Shown: in pieces, positions 35,868 through 44,856 of the stretch
Layout of the letters: each line of letters begins with the position of its first letter
How positions within the stretch are numbered: the first letter of the stretch is position 1
Source: Saprospiraceae bacterium
GTDB taxonomy: Bacteria; Bacteroidota; Bacteroidia; Chitinophagales; Saprospiraceae
DNA: 64,000 nt
Direction of reading: 5' to 3'
NCBI GenBank assembly: GCA_016719615.1
Contig: JADJYQ010000007.1
Span: 248,001 to 312,000, forward strand
Position numbers and translations under genes: made by a program
Notes under the pieces: model-generated
Database searches by the model: none
Seen by the model: only the letters and a program-made list of their open reading frames with translations
Told to the model about the DNA's origin: nothing

Positions 35868-36971
35868 TTAAATTTTTTCCGCATCCATTATACCCATATA
35901 CAATGCATACAAATTCGCAGCATTTTTTTCGTCGTCATGATATTTCTCAACATATAACCGACTCTTCCTCCCTATTTCATTTCTCTTTACAGGATGATCC
36001 AGCAGATCCTGAAGCACATCTTGAATCGTGTCCGGATTGGCATTCAATATCGGAAGGTCTTCGGAATAATTCTGACCCACCACCGGATTGATATAACACA
36101 AAACAGGTTTGCCCATGGCCATGGCTTCAACCGCAGCCGTTCCATGCGAACCTGTGATCAACTGATCGATAAATAGATCGCACTTACGCACCCAGGACAA
36201 TGCCTCCTCCTTTGACATATTGTTGATGAGAACAAATTCAAAATCAAATTTTGCTTTTAAATTATCCAGTGCTTGTAAAACATATTTTGTGCCTTTGCCG
36301 CCGGTCTTCGAAGCCGAATGAACAATCAGGGGTTTGGCCTGATTGGGCGATGGATACACCGGTTGATAATCTTTCAATCCGATCAGCTGATAAACCCTAT
36401 GTGTTTTTGGAAATAATCGTTTATCGATGTAATGCCCGATACCAATAAATTCCAGCGGCACAAATCCAAGTTTGTTAAATAAAATTTGTGTTCTACTGGA
36501 ACGTTTCGCTGATTCAAAAGTATATTCGTACTGGCCCGTTTCCTTTTCGCGCTTGTAATATGGATTTACAGATTTATCGATATCCGGATTTCTGATTTCA
36601 GAACCACACCAAAGGATCAGGCCCTTTTTTTTCCACTGCTTTAACAAATGGTATTCCAGCGGAAACTTTAAAATCGGGATGTAATTAAAATCCCAATACC
36701 AATGTACAACATCTGCCCATTTAAATTCACGCCTGATTAAAAAATAATATAAAATATAAGCCCAAATCCTTTTGAATGGATTCATACTGACCAGTCCGGA
36801 GGGTAAATACATGCAATATTTTGAAGGCAACATTTTATTGACATGGGTAGTATAAGCCCGTATTTCGAGGTCCTGATATTTACGCAAGGCCTCCACGCGA
36901 AAATCCATGTCAGATGATACATTGTGAGGCAACATCAGGACACGGATCCTGCCTGTTGTCTCCCGGCTCAT
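35868..36971 (-). CDS. Glycosyltransferase, GT4-like
   Basis: 367 residues of the two-domain GT-B type. The C-terminal half shows the nucleotide-sugar region: PLIVHSASKTGGKGTKYVLQAL, CDLFIDQLITGSHGTAAVEAMAMGKPVLCY and the closing helix RKSRLYVEKYHDDEKNA. The donor and acceptor sugars are unknown; cell-surface polysaccharide or glycan synthesis is likely. Its start overlaps the stop of the Skp-like fragment by four bases (36968-36971), so it is co-transcribed with it. Confidence 0.88.
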   Translation of the reverse strand: MSRETTGRIRVLMLPHNVSSDMDFRVEALRKYQDLEIRAYTTHVNKMLPSKYCMYLPSGLVSMNPFKRIWAYILYYFLIRREFKWADVVHWYWDFNYIPILKFPLEYHLLKQWKKKGLILWCGSEIRNPDIDKSVNPYYKREKETGQYEYTFESAKRSSRTQILFNKLGFVPLEFIGIGHYIDKRLFPKTHRVYQLIGLKDYQPVYPSPNQAKPLIVHSASKTGGKGTKYVLQALDNLKAKFDFEFVLINNMSKEEALSWVRKCDLFIDQLITGSHGTAAVEAMAMGKPVLCYINPVVGQNYSEDLPILNANPDTIQDVLQDLLDHPVKRNEIGRKSRLYVEKYHDDEKNAANLYALYMGIMDAEKI

Positions 36972-37324
36972 TTGTATAGTTCGTTGATGCCTTTGATCAT
37001 ATCCTGGGTGATGTCTTTATTGGGATCCCAATAAAAAATATTTCCATCGCGGGCCACACTGAAGATATACTGATAGCGACCGTCGCTGTTGTATTCTTTT
37101 AGAAAAGCAATGACCTTTTTATGTAAAGCTTCATTGAACTCTGCCGTTTCACCGGCAAATTGCTCCGATAATTTTTCTTTGCGTTCCACGAGTTCGCGTT
37201 CCATTCCGGCAAGGCGCTTCTGAGCGTTTTCCATTTCGTTGCGTGTCATGTTCTCCGCATTTTTCTGCAAGCGCTGAAATTCACTACGCAAATTATTTTC
37301 TTTGCCTTGGAGCTCCTTCATCAT
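36968..37324 (-). CDS. OmpH/Skp-like periplasmic chaperone, C-terminal part
   Basis: 118 residues of mostly coiled-coil helix (KENNLRSEFQRLQKNAENMTRNEMENAQKRLAGMERELVERK) followed by the OmpH/Skp end (KVIAFLKEYNSDGRYQYIFSVARDGNIFYWDPNKDITQDMIKGIN). It lacks a signal peptide; this is encoded in the adjacent frame that ends at 37321. Restoring one T in the T5 run near 37368-37372 would join the two into a normal Skp of about 190 residues (N-F-F-K-Q-S-E-A-D-F). Skp chaperones carry outer-membrane proteins through the periplasm. Confidence 0.85.
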   Translation of the reverse strand: MMKELQGKENNLRSEFQRLQKNAENMTRNEMENAQKRLAGMERELVERKEKLSEQFAGETAEFNEALHKKVIAFLKEYNSDGRYQYIFSVARDGNIFYWDPNKDITQDMIKGINELYK

Positions 37325-37542
37325 TTCTTCCTGTTTTTTCTTAAAATCGGCTTCCGACTGTTTGAAAAATTAAGATTCGGTAGCAGGCTGTCCGATTGAA
37401 AATAAGCGATGTCTCCTCCTCCCGAAGATGTTGTCGCAGGTGTAAGTTTATCTTTACCTGATTTCAATTGCTGGTTTTGCACAAAGAGGAATATCAATCC
37501 CAGTATAGAAACAGCATGGAGTGCCCAATTTAAATTTTTCAT
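37321..37542 (-). CDS. OmpH/Skp-like chaperone, N-terminal part (frameshifted)
   Basis: The frame starts MKNLNWALHAVSILGLIFLFVQNQQL, a membrane anchor or signal, and continues to IAYFQSDSLLPNLNF, which is the conserved start of OmpH/Skp (I-A-Y-x-x-x-D-S-L-L). The following residues (SNSRKPILRKNRKK) look unnatural and come from reading out of frame after a lost T. The gene and the fragment at 36968 are best treated as one broken or mis-assembled skp-like gene. Confidence 0.8.
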   Translation of the reverse strand: MKNLNWALHAVSILGLIFLFVQNQQLKSGKDKLTPATTSSGGGDIAYFQSDSLLPNLNFSNSRKPILRKNRKK

Positions 37543-37597
37543 GAATTGTTACAGTTTTATTTTATTGAATCTATCAGACTAACAAACGTTTGTTCGT

Positions 37598-39031
37598 TTA
37601 AAAATCGGCACTGCCCGGAAACCTCGGAAATGGAATCACATCGCGGATATTGCTCATCCCGGTCACAAAAAGCACCAATCGCTCAAATCCCAAGCCGAAT
37701 CCAGCGTGCGGACAGGTACCATATCGCCTGGTATCGAGATACCAATACATTTCATCGGCTGGAATATGCATTTCCGTCATTCTGCGCTCCAGATGTTCCA
37801 GCCGCTCTTCTCGTTGGGAGCCACCTACGATCTCTCCGATGCCCGGAAATAATATGTCCATGGCCGCAACAGTTCTACCATCATCATTTTGCCGCATGTA
37901 AAATGCTTTGATATCCTTTGGATAATTGCTTAGGATTACCGGTTTTTTAAAATGCTTTTCGACGAGGTAACGTTCGTGTTCGGATTGCAAATCGGCACCC
38001 CAGTCATTTATAGGGTATTGAAATTTTCCCTTCTTATTCGGGGTGGATTGTTTTAAGATTTCAATGGCTTCCGTATAGCTAATGCGCTCAAAATCATTTT
38101 CTACACAAAACTTCAGTCGGTCGAGTAAATTCATCTCATTTCGCTCTTGTTGAGGTTTCTGTTTGTCCTCGTCGATCTCGCGTTGATTTAAAAACTCAAG
38201 ATCCTCTTGATTGTGCATCGTGACGTACTGTATGATACTTTTTAACAGGGCTTCTGCGAGATCCATATTGTCGTGAAGATCCGCAAAAGCAACTTCGGGT
38301 TCGATCATCCAGAATTCAGCAAGATGCCGGGGTGTATTGGAATTTTCAGCTCTGAATGTGGGTCCGAAAGTATACACTTGTCCCAGCGCCGTGGCAGCCA
38401 ACTCAGCTTCCAATTGTCCTGACACCGTGAGATGGGTCTTTCTTCCAAAAAAATCTTTGGCATAATTCAGGGCGCCTTGTTCATCTCGGGGCAATTGCTC
38501 CGGATTCAGAGTACTTACCTGAAACATTTCTCCGGCACCTTCTGCATCAGATGCAGTGATGATGGGTGAATGCAAATAATAAAAGCCTCTTCTATGAAAA
38601 AAATCGTGGATGGCAAAAGCCAGTGTATGCCGGATCCTGAATATAGCACTGAAGGTTTGTGTACGGAAGCGTAAATGCCCAATCTGCCGTAAAAACTCCA
38701 TACTGTGCTTCTTTGGCTGGAGCGGATATACCGAAGCATCGCAATCACCCAAAATTTCCAGCTGATTCAGCTGCAATTCGTTGGACTGGCCTGCACCCTG
38801 TGAAGTCACCAAAATGCCCTTAGCTTTTATCGCACTGCCAATGGTCACGCGTTTGAGAACTTCGGGATCAGTAGCTTCGGGATCGACGACCAACTGAAAA
38901 TTTGCCAGTTGAGAACCATCGTTAAGGGCAATAAAACGGCTGTTTCTAAATGCCTTTACCCATCCCATAACCAGAAGTTCCTGCCCCAGAACTTCCATAT
39001 CCCTGATATCTGCCAGTTTCGTACGCCGCAT
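37598..39031 (-). CDS. asnS: Asparaginyl-tRNA synthetase
   Basis: 477 residues: N-terminal OB-fold anticodon-binding domain (about 15-115; GWVKAFRNSRFIALNDGS) and a class II catalytic domain with motif 2 (TFRAENSNTPRHLAEFWMIEPE) and motif 3 (GFGLGFERLVLFVTG). It ends NIRDVIPFPRFPGSADF, as AsnS does, and the spacing and length match the family. It charges tRNA-Asn with asparagine. A palindrome-like sequence (ACTAACAAACGTTTGTTCG, 37578-37596) lies just after its stop. Confidence 0.96.
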   Translation of the reverse strand: MRRTKLADIRDMEVLGQELLVMGWVKAFRNSRFIALNDGSQLANFQLVVDPEATDPEVLKRVTIGSAIKAKGILVTSQGAGQSNELQLNQLEILGDCDASVYPLQPKKHSMEFLRQIGHLRFRTQTFSAIFRIRHTLAFAIHDFFHRRGFYYLHSPIITASDAEGAGEMFQVSTLNPEQLPRDEQGALNYAKDFFGRKTHLTVSGQLEAELAATALGQVYTFGPTFRAENSNTPRHLAEFWMIEPEVAFADLHDNMDLAEALLKSIIQYVTMHNQEDLEFLNQREIDEDKQKPQQERNEMNLLDRLKFCVENDFERISYTEAIEILKQSTPNKKGKFQYPINDWGADLQSEHERYLVEKHFKKPVILSNYPKDIKAFYMRQNDDGRTVAAMDILFPGIGEIVGGSQREERLEHLERRMTEMHIPADEMYWYLDTRRYGTCPHAGFGLGFERLVLFVTGMSNIRDVIPFPRFPGSADF

Positions 39032-39358
39032 AATTTCTATTGAGGCCCAAAGATAAGACTTTAAAGGAAATCTGTTTTGCGCTTGATAGGTGCCGTCAGA
39101 GGTATTGATTTTTGCCCATGTATTGATTTTACAAATAGATTAGTATATAAATAATTTGGCAACTTATGGTGAAAGCTAAATTATTTATCCATATCAAAAT
39201 ATTTTCCAAAGAATCTCACCTGGCTACATTAAAATTATTCTTAACACCACTTTGCTCCATTTACTTCTGTTGCATTTTAACCATCATTTTAAAGATAAGT
39301 TTCTTATGAAACTTTGGATGATTTTATTTTGTTATAACAATATAGTAAATCTATTTTT
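39032..39358. other. Divergent intergenic region, A/T-rich
   Basis: The 327 bases between asnS and the gene at 39359 hold the promoters of both. I see no further gene and no strong inverted repeat. Confidence 0.4.
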
Positions 39359-39772
39359 ATGAGCAAAAATCACACAGGCATTTGGTTGGATAGCAAGGAG
39401 GCCTTTGTTTTGAAAACTACAACAGACGGAAGAAGTACCCAACACATTCATTCTGACATTGAAACGCACGAACGAATCAAAGGAGAAGGTAAGGAATACA
39501 CAAGGCTAGGAAGTGTTTACATCGATCCCGAAAAAACACATGAAAACCGAAGAGAGCATCAGGCCCAACAATACTTTGAAAAGATCGCACATGAACTTCA
39601 GGATGTCGATGAATTTATTGTATTCGGACCCGCACAAATGAAACAGGCGTTTTCAAGTTGGATCGAAGAGCATCGCGATTTTCAGAAAAAATTAACCGCC
39701 ACTTTAACCACGGATAAAATGACCGAGAACCAAATATTTGATTTTATACAGGATTATTATCAGAAAAACTAA
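39359..39772 (+). CDS. Small hypothetical protein, possibly eRF1/host-attachment-like
   Basis: 137 residues, soluble and hydrophilic, with no signal peptide. It begins HTGIWLDSKEAFVLKT and has a region DEFIVFGPAQMKQAFSSWI in the second half. The layout (G-I-W-L-D near the start, a basic middle, I-x-x-F-G-P-x-x-x-K near 95-105) recalls a family of small bacterial proteins related to the eRF1/Pelota core fold, sometimes labelled host-attachment proteins, but the resemblance is loose. It stands alone, convergent with batD. A real gene by codon use and length; function unknown. Confidence 0.7.
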   Translation: MSKNHTGIWLDSKEAFVLKTTTDGRSTQHIHSDIETHERIKGEGKEYTRLGSVYIDPEKTHENRREHQAQQYFEKIAHELQDVDEFIVFGPAQMKQAFSSWIEEHRDFQKKLTATLTTDKMTENQIFDFIQDYYQKN

Positions 39773-39788
39773 GGAAACAGTAATAATT

Positions 39789-41393
39789 TTATAAAAGAAA
39801 AGAATCCAGTTTTTGTTCCAGGGTTTCCAATACTGCCGGATTTAAATGGCCACTGTACTTGAGATAATCGTATTCTTTTAACCAATTCTTAAAAGCATCC
39901 ACTTCCGGACCCGGTTCGAGAGACATTAACTTGGCACGCATTTCAGTAAATGTTATTTGCTCCGCATCTAATTTTAAATACTGTTTCATTTTTTGTGAAA
40001 ATTTCATTTCCAAAACTTCCTGTGCATCCTTGGGATCAAATACTCGGATGTCCATGTTTTCTTTTTGATTTCTTTGAATATATAAGCGATAATGTCCAAG
40101 AAAAAACAGACTTATTGGGATCAATAAAAAAACATAGGTTAAAATATTTTTATATAGCGGTGCATAGATCCATGTGGTCTTTGGAATATCCATGAGTCCG
40201 GGTTCCGGCGAGTTTGAGCTTTGTGCCACATTTAGCAATCCGGATTCAACAATAGTAATGGAAAAACTATCCCGTATAGTTTTATAAGACTTTGATCGCG
40301 GATCGAAATATACAAACTCAGGCCGGATGATAAATGTACCGGGCTTTTTCGGAATAAGCAGATAATCGTAGTCACAGCTTTGCAGAATCTCAGGTTCATC
40401 TGTAATTTTTATCGGATTTCCTTTTTTGATATCGGTGATCTCAAATGCTGTATCCATGCGAATAAAGTTTTCTGCAAGTCCATTAAAATGGGCGTTTCCA
40501 CGTATCTGAACCTGAATGTGAATGGCATCGTTGAGCGAAAATCGGTGACCGGGAGGTATGACTTTCATATCCATTTCTCCAACTGCACCCGAAAACTGTT
40601 CATCAGCGATGACTGGTAGGTTTTCAACCTGCAATTCCAAACTATTGGTTGAAACCGTTTCTATTTGCTGTCTGAAAAAAGAAGGCATTCCAAATCCAAA
40701 TGGATCGTCCTGACCACGCACCAATCGATATACCACAGGCTCAATACTGATCACGCCGGTTTTTATTGGAAATAAAGCAATTTTTGAAAGTACTTTGGTC
40801 ATGTATTCCTGACCTTTGTAAATCTCACGTGTGACCGGGTTGTTCAACATATTGACATTCATTTCATGAAATGCATCCATCACCGGTCGCGATGCTGCCT
40901 CGATATTTTCTATCGCAACTTTCGTGTATAGTTTATAGGTCAGCAGACATTGTTCGCCAACAACTACTTTTGATTTATCCAGACTTGCAATGATCAAAAT
41001 ATCTTTACCGGAAGATCCTTGTTCCTCAGCTTTCACTACTTCTATCCACAACTCATTGCTTTGAATTTCTTTTCCCTGGACGCGAACCCGCGCCGGAGCA
41101 ATCCTGAACCGCCCAACTTTGTTGCAAATCAATTCGTATACATAACCTTGACTGGAAGACCTTCTTCCGTTAACGATGGAAGTTTGCATAGATCTCGCAG
41201 GTCCTGATAAAATCTGGAAAGGGCTAAAATCAGAAGCCTGAAAATATTGGCCTTCTGCATTGTACAAATTAAATGTCACTTGAAAACTGGAACCTTGCAG
41301 TACCGTTTTGGCATCAGTTTGTGCTTCAAATCGCTGAGCACACAAATCTGTTACCCAAAAAAATAATAAAAGAAGTTTGTGTATCCGCATCAC
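39789..41393 (-). CDS. batD: BatD, large exported protein of the Bat operon
   Basis: 534 residues: signal peptide (ending LCAQ), tandem immunoglobulin-like domains (VLQGSSFQVTFNLYNAEGQYF; VVVGEQCLLTYKLYTKVAIEN; FSLNDAIHIQVQIRGNAHFNG; PKKPGTFIIRPEFVYFDPRSKSYKTI), one membrane helix (about 415-440) and a cytoplasmic helical tail. This is the BatD architecture. The Bat proteins are linked to aerotolerance and stress in Bacteroides, though the mechanism is unclear. Its start overlaps the stop of the short BatD-like gene (ATGA). Confidence 0.93.
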   Translation of the reverse strand: MMRIHKLLLLFFWVTDLCAQRFEAQTDAKTVLQGSSFQVTFNLYNAEGQYFQASDFSPFQILSGPARSMQTSIVNGRRSSSQGYVYELICNKVGRFRIAPARVRVQGKEIQSNELWIEVVKAEEQGSSGKDILIIASLDKSKVVVGEQCLLTYKLYTKVAIENIEAASRPVMDAFHEMNVNMLNNPVTREIYKGQEYMTKVLSKIALFPIKTGVISIEPVVYRLVRGQDDPFGFGMPSFFRQQIETVSTNSLELQVENLPVIADEQFSGAVGEMDMKVIPPGHRFSLNDAIHIQVQIRGNAHFNGLAENFIRMDTAFEITDIKKGNPIKITDEPEILQSCDYDYLLIPKKPGTFIIRPEFVYFDPRSKSYKTIRDSFSITIVESGLLNVAQSSNSPEPGLMDIPKTTWIYAPLYKNILTYVFLLIPISLFFLGHYRLYIQRNQKENMDIRVFDPKDAQEVLEMKFSQKMKQYLKLDAEQITFTEMRAKLMSLEPGPEVDAFKNWLKEYDYLKYSGHLNPAVLETLEQKLDSFLL

Positions 41394-41863
41394 ATTTTTA
41401 CAGGTTGACGTTTTTTCTTAACCGGACTTTTTACCGGTGCTTCGTCCATAAAATATTTACTCTCTTCCCTGTTCTTAGGATGTTGCCTTATGCCCTCCGG
41501 ATTTGGCAATACGATGATTTGTATACTTGGTGTTTTCAGAACTCCATCTTCCGTTTCCAATTGGGCTGGGTTGATGATGTAGACGCCCTCAAATCCCGCT
41601 TCGAGATAATAACTATATGAGCTGCTTTGTTTGACATCTCCATTGATGATCGAAAAACTCGAAGAGCTATTGGGTCCGGAAACCACATTCCACCCTGCAA
41701 AATCCGGTGGTACAAACTGACCTTTTCCATTGTTGATTTCGAACTTTACTTCCAGATAATTTCCCAACAATAAGGTATCGCTACTAACGGTTACATTAAA
41801 CTCCAGTTTTTGTGCACTGAGTTTAGCCGCAAAAAGTAAAACGAAAAAAATACAGCATCTCAT
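41390..41863 (-). CDS. Short BatD-like exported protein
   Basis: 157 residues with a signal peptide (ending LSAQ) and one immunoglobulin-like domain that matches the first domain of BatD: LLLGNYLEVKFEINNGKGQFVPPDFAGWNVVSGP, SSSYSYYLEAGFEGVYIINPAQLETEDG. It ends in a basic tail (PVKKKRQPVKM) and lacks the further domains and the membrane helix. A tandem duplication followed by truncation is likely. It overlaps batD by four bases, so both are translated together. A separate role as a partner of BatD is plausible. Confidence 0.85.
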   Translation of the reverse strand: MRCCIFFVLLFAAKLSAQKLEFNVTVSSDTLLLGNYLEVKFEINNGKGQFVPPDFAGWNVVSGPNSSSSFSIINGDVKQSSSYSYYLEAGFEGVYIINPAQLETEDGVLKTPSIQIIVLPNPEGIRQHPKNREESKYFMDEAPVKSPVKKKRQPVKM

Positions 41864-42154
41864 ACATTCCCGTTTTTTGAAAGAACAAACAATAATTTAT
41901 TTTCAATGCCAAAATTAAATCAAATGTGGTAAGAGGAACGTTAATAATTTTTTAAAAACTTGCCTTTAGGCTGAAGAGAAAAGGATAAAGGGAAAAGGCA
42001 AAAGGAAAAGGGACATTTTTGATTATAGATCAAAGAGTAAGAAGCAAAGATGTAAGGAATGGAAATAAATTACTTTATCATCTATAAAGCTTTTGGCTTT
42101 AAGCTTCAAGCCATATCTCTTCAGCCTTTCACCTTTAAGCTTTTCCCCTAGCAT

Positions 42155-42844
42155 CTACCAATCTTTCTCCCGCTTCGGCGATTTGCTTTGTGCTTTTTGC
42201 AATTTTTGACGCGTTTTTTGATCCTGTTCACCGGCCATGCGAAGTAATTGCTCCATTTGCTCTTTATTCATTTTGGATGGAGCAGGTTCTTGCTTTTGTG
42301 TTTGTTGTTCTTCTTTGTTTTGTGATTTTTGCTCTTGCTGAGATTGGGCTTCCTGGGCTTCTTTATTTTCGTTGGGCTTTTGTTGTTGTTGTTGCTGCTG
42401 CTGTTGTTGCTGTTGTTGCTGTTGCATCAATTGTTTTTTCGCCAACATCAGATTGTTGCGGGCATCGTTATCAGAGGGTTGTCTTTTGAGGACTTCCTTA
42501 TATGCCTCCACACTTTTGTCAAATTGCTGGTTGTGAAAATAGGCATTGCCCAAATTGTAATAGGCTTTAGCTTGTCGTTGTTGATTGGACTCATTCAACA
42601 AACTATTTTTGTAATAATCAATGGCCTCCTGACTTCGACCTTGTTGGTAAAGACTATTGCCAATATTGTATGAAGACTTGAAGCCCGGCTTCATAGCGTG
42701 TGCCTGGCGGTAGTTTTCTTCAGCATCCTGGTAACTTGAATCTTTGTACAATTTGTCGGCTCTTAAAAAATACATACCTGGATCCTGCGCCGGTAATAAC
42801 CAACAGATCCAGGAAAATATCGATATGAAACTTAGTGCCTTCAT
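42155..42844 (-). CDS. batC: BatC, TPR protein with a polyglutamine tract
   Basis: 229 residues: signal peptide (ending LLPAQ), three TPR units (about 20-135; AKAYYNLGNAYFHNQQFDKSVEAYKEVL), then an uninterrupted run of 15 Gln and a low-complexity Gln/Lys/Glu tail ending KSPKREKDW. TPR proteins of this type are regular members of Bat operons, likely binding the von Willebrand proteins next to them. The Gln tract is encoded by mixed CAA/CAG codons. The start overlaps the batB stop by four bases. A spacer of 291 bases separates it from the next genes. Confidence 0.88.
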   Translation of the reverse strand: MKALSFISIFSWICWLLPAQDPGMYFLRADKLYKDSSYQDAEENYRQAHAMKPGFKSSYNIGNSLYQQGRSQEAIDYYKNSLLNESNQQRQAKAYYNLGNAYFHNQQFDKSVEAYKEVLKRQPSDNDARNNLMLAKKQLMQQQQQQQQQQQQQQQKPNENKEAQEAQSQQEQKSQNKEEQQTQKQEPAPSKMNKEQMEQLLRMAGEQDQKTRQKLQKAQSKSPKREKDW

Positions 42845-43833
42845 GTTTTTCTTCGAATCATCAGTGTTTCCAAAATAAGCAATAACAAGGCCAGACCTAA
42901 AAAATATTGAAAATAGGAATTAAAGCTACTAAAGGACTGATAAGTAATTTCTTTTCTTGCCAATGCATTAAATTTATTTCGCAAAGTCTCAAATCCTGTG
43001 TCGCCTGATTGTATTTCAAACATATCTCCTCCGCCTGCGTCTGCAATTTGTTTTAATAAGGATCGATTGGGTTTTGTGATGATGAGATTTCCCGAAGGAT
43101 CGGTTCGAAAATTGGATCCGCCCTGATACATGGAAGGAATAGGACCGCCCTGTTCCGTGCCTAAAGGTATCGTAAATATGGTGATTCCACTTTCTTTAGC
43201 CCTTTGTGCGGATTCTACAATTTCTCCTTCGTGATCTTCACCATCGCTTAAAAGGATGATGACTTTGTGAAATCCTTCTTCCTTTGCAAATGACTTTTCA
43301 GCAAGCTGTATGGCATCTGCTATGGCGGTGCCTTGCGTGCCGAGATTTCGGGGGGACGCAGCCGTTACCATATTGTAAATTGTGGCCAAATCTGTTGTAA
43401 GCGGTGTATGCAAAAACGCACTGCCTGCAAATGAAATAAATCCAAATCGCTCCGAAGGGAAACGCTCGATAAATTGTTTGATCCAAAGTTGTGCTCTCGA
43501 CAATCTGTCGGGCTTGATATCCTGACACAACATACTTTGAGAAACATCAAGTGCGAGATACACATCAATATTCTGCGTTTTTGCTTTTTCTTTCTTTTTG
43601 CCAAATTGTGGATTAGCTAAACTAACAATTGTTAGTGCAATAACACTCAGAAATAAAAAAAATTTAAGACTTGCTCTGTCGCGTACTACCAACCTGAGTT
43701 TACGAAGTAAATTCAACTCACCCAATTTAACGAGGGTCCTTTCGTTTTTTCTTTGTGCATAGCTATAAAGCAGGTATAATACCGGCAAGAGTATGAACAA
43801 AAACAAATAAACGCTTTCTTCGATTCTGAACAT
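42841..43833 (-). CDS. batB: BatB, membrane von Willebrand factor A protein
   Basis: 330 residues: two N-terminal helices (about 8-25 and 57-73), a VWA domain with an intact metal site (DVSQS at 96-100, then TDLAT, SDGEDHEGE), and a C-terminal helix (about 308-325). BatA and BatB are paired VWA membrane proteins. The domain faces the periplasm and is thought to take part in protein-complex assembly driven by MoxR ATPases. A perfect dispersed palindrome (43621) lies in the gene. Confidence 0.93.
   Translation of the reverse strand: MFRIEESVYLFLFILLPVLYLLYSYAQRKNERTLVKLGELNLLRKLRLVVRDRASLKFFLFLSVIALTIVSLANPQFGKKKEKAKTQNIDVYLALDVSQSMLCQDIKPDRLSRAQLWIKQFIERFPSERFGFISFAGSAFLHTPLTTDLATIYNMVTAASPRNLGTQGTAIADAIQLAEKSFAKEEGFHKVIILLSDGEDHEGEIVESAQRAKESGITIFTIPLGTEQGGPIPSMYQGGSNFRTDPSGNLIITKPNRSLLKQIADAGGGDMFEIQSGDTGFETLRNKFNALARKEITYQSFSSFNSYFQYFLGLALLLLILETLMIRRKT
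43621..43636. repeat. Dispersed palindrome ACTAAC-AATT-GTTAGT
   Basis: This 16-bp sequence is a perfect palindrome throughout, including the spacer. It lies in batB, where it reads A-L-T-I-V-S on the coding strand. Confidence 0.65.
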
Positions 43834-43848
43834 GGTTTTGTCTTCGCG

Positions 43849-44856
43849 TTAATAAGTAATCCGAAGCAGGGTCCAACGCAGGGTCCACTCCAAAGGGAGT
43901 AGCAACATTCCAGCGAGAAGGAAAATCCTGAATTCTTCTGAATACCTTTTAATATATCTGATTTCGACTTTTGTTTTTTCCAGTTGATCAATCTCCTGAT
44001 AGATTTTAGCCAGTTTTTCGGCATTTGTTGCGCGATAATACTGCGCACCGGTGTATTGGCTAACTTGATTTAATAATTGTTCGTCGATATTCACAGGTGC
44101 CATTCCAAATACATATTCTCCATGTGGGCTTCTGCCTACTGGGGAGTATGCTTCCCCATTGGTACCAACACCAATAGAATAAATTTTAATCTGATAACTT
44201 TTCGCCAATTCTGCGGCGACAGCCGGAGACACATCACCTGCGTTGTTCACTCCGTCGGTGATAAGGATGATGATTTTACTTTTTGCTGAATCTTCTCTTA
44301 AGCGATTGACAGCAGAGGTCAAGCCCATACCTATCGCGGTTCCATCTTCAAGTAATCCGCATTTTAATTCTTGCAATAGGCCTTTCAAAGCTTCATGATC
44401 TGTGGTGAGCGGGCATTGCGTAAACGCTTCTCCGGAAAATGCGGTCAATCCGATGCGGTCATAAGGTCTTTTCGAAATAAAATCGATTGCCACCAGCTTA
44501 CTTACTTCAAGTCTGTTAGGTTGAAAATCCTGACTCAACATAGATGATGATAAATCCATAGCCAAAAAAATAGCCACTCCTTCTGCATCAATCTTTTCTT
44601 CTTTCAATAACCACCTTGGTCTCGCAATGGCGAGAATAAATAATGCGATCACAAGTAATCGCAAATAAGGTAAATAATGAAGCCCTTTAATTTTCCAATT
44701 GGAAAATTTCGGAAGCTGGGATACTTCCGGAAAATACAGCGCATTTTGTCCTTTTGCAGATTTTTGAAAAATGTAATATGCCAGGAATGGCAACAACAGC
44801 AGTAAGGCCAAAAACCATGGTGCATCCCATTCAAACCGATCCCAAATCATACTCAT
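43849..44856 (-). CDS. batA: BatA, membrane von Willebrand factor A protein
   Basis: 335 residues with the same plan as BatB: N-terminal helices (about 14-30 and 60-80), VWA domain with the metal site DLSSS at 101-105 followed by TDHEA and TDGVNNAGDVSP, and a C-terminal helix. It is more similar to the BatA type by the sequence SVGVGTNGEAYSP. It precedes batB by 15 bases, and its start overlaps the stop of the upstream gene by four bases. Confidence 0.93.
   Translation of the reverse strand: MSMIWDRFEWDAPWFLALLLLLPFLAYYIFQKSAKGQNALYFPEVSQLPKFSNWKIKGLHYLPYLRLLVIALFILAIARPRWLLKEEKIDAEGVAIFLAMDLSSSMLSQDFQPNRLEVSKLVAIDFISKRPYDRIGLTAFSGEAFTQCPLTTDHEALKGLLQELKCGLLEDGTAIGMGLTSAVNRLREDSAKSKIIILITDGVNNAGDVSPAVAAELAKSYQIKIYSIGVGTNGEAYSPVGRSPHGEYVFGMAPVNIDEQLLNQVSQYTGAQYYRATNAEKLAKIYQEIDQLEKTKVEIRYIKRYSEEFRIFLLAGMLLLPLEWTLRWTLLRITY

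Noticed and set aside
42190..42673. Plus-strand frames rich in Val or Leu opposite batC
   Set aside because: They are the antisense of the glutamine repeat; batC is supported by signal peptide, TPRs and operon overlap.
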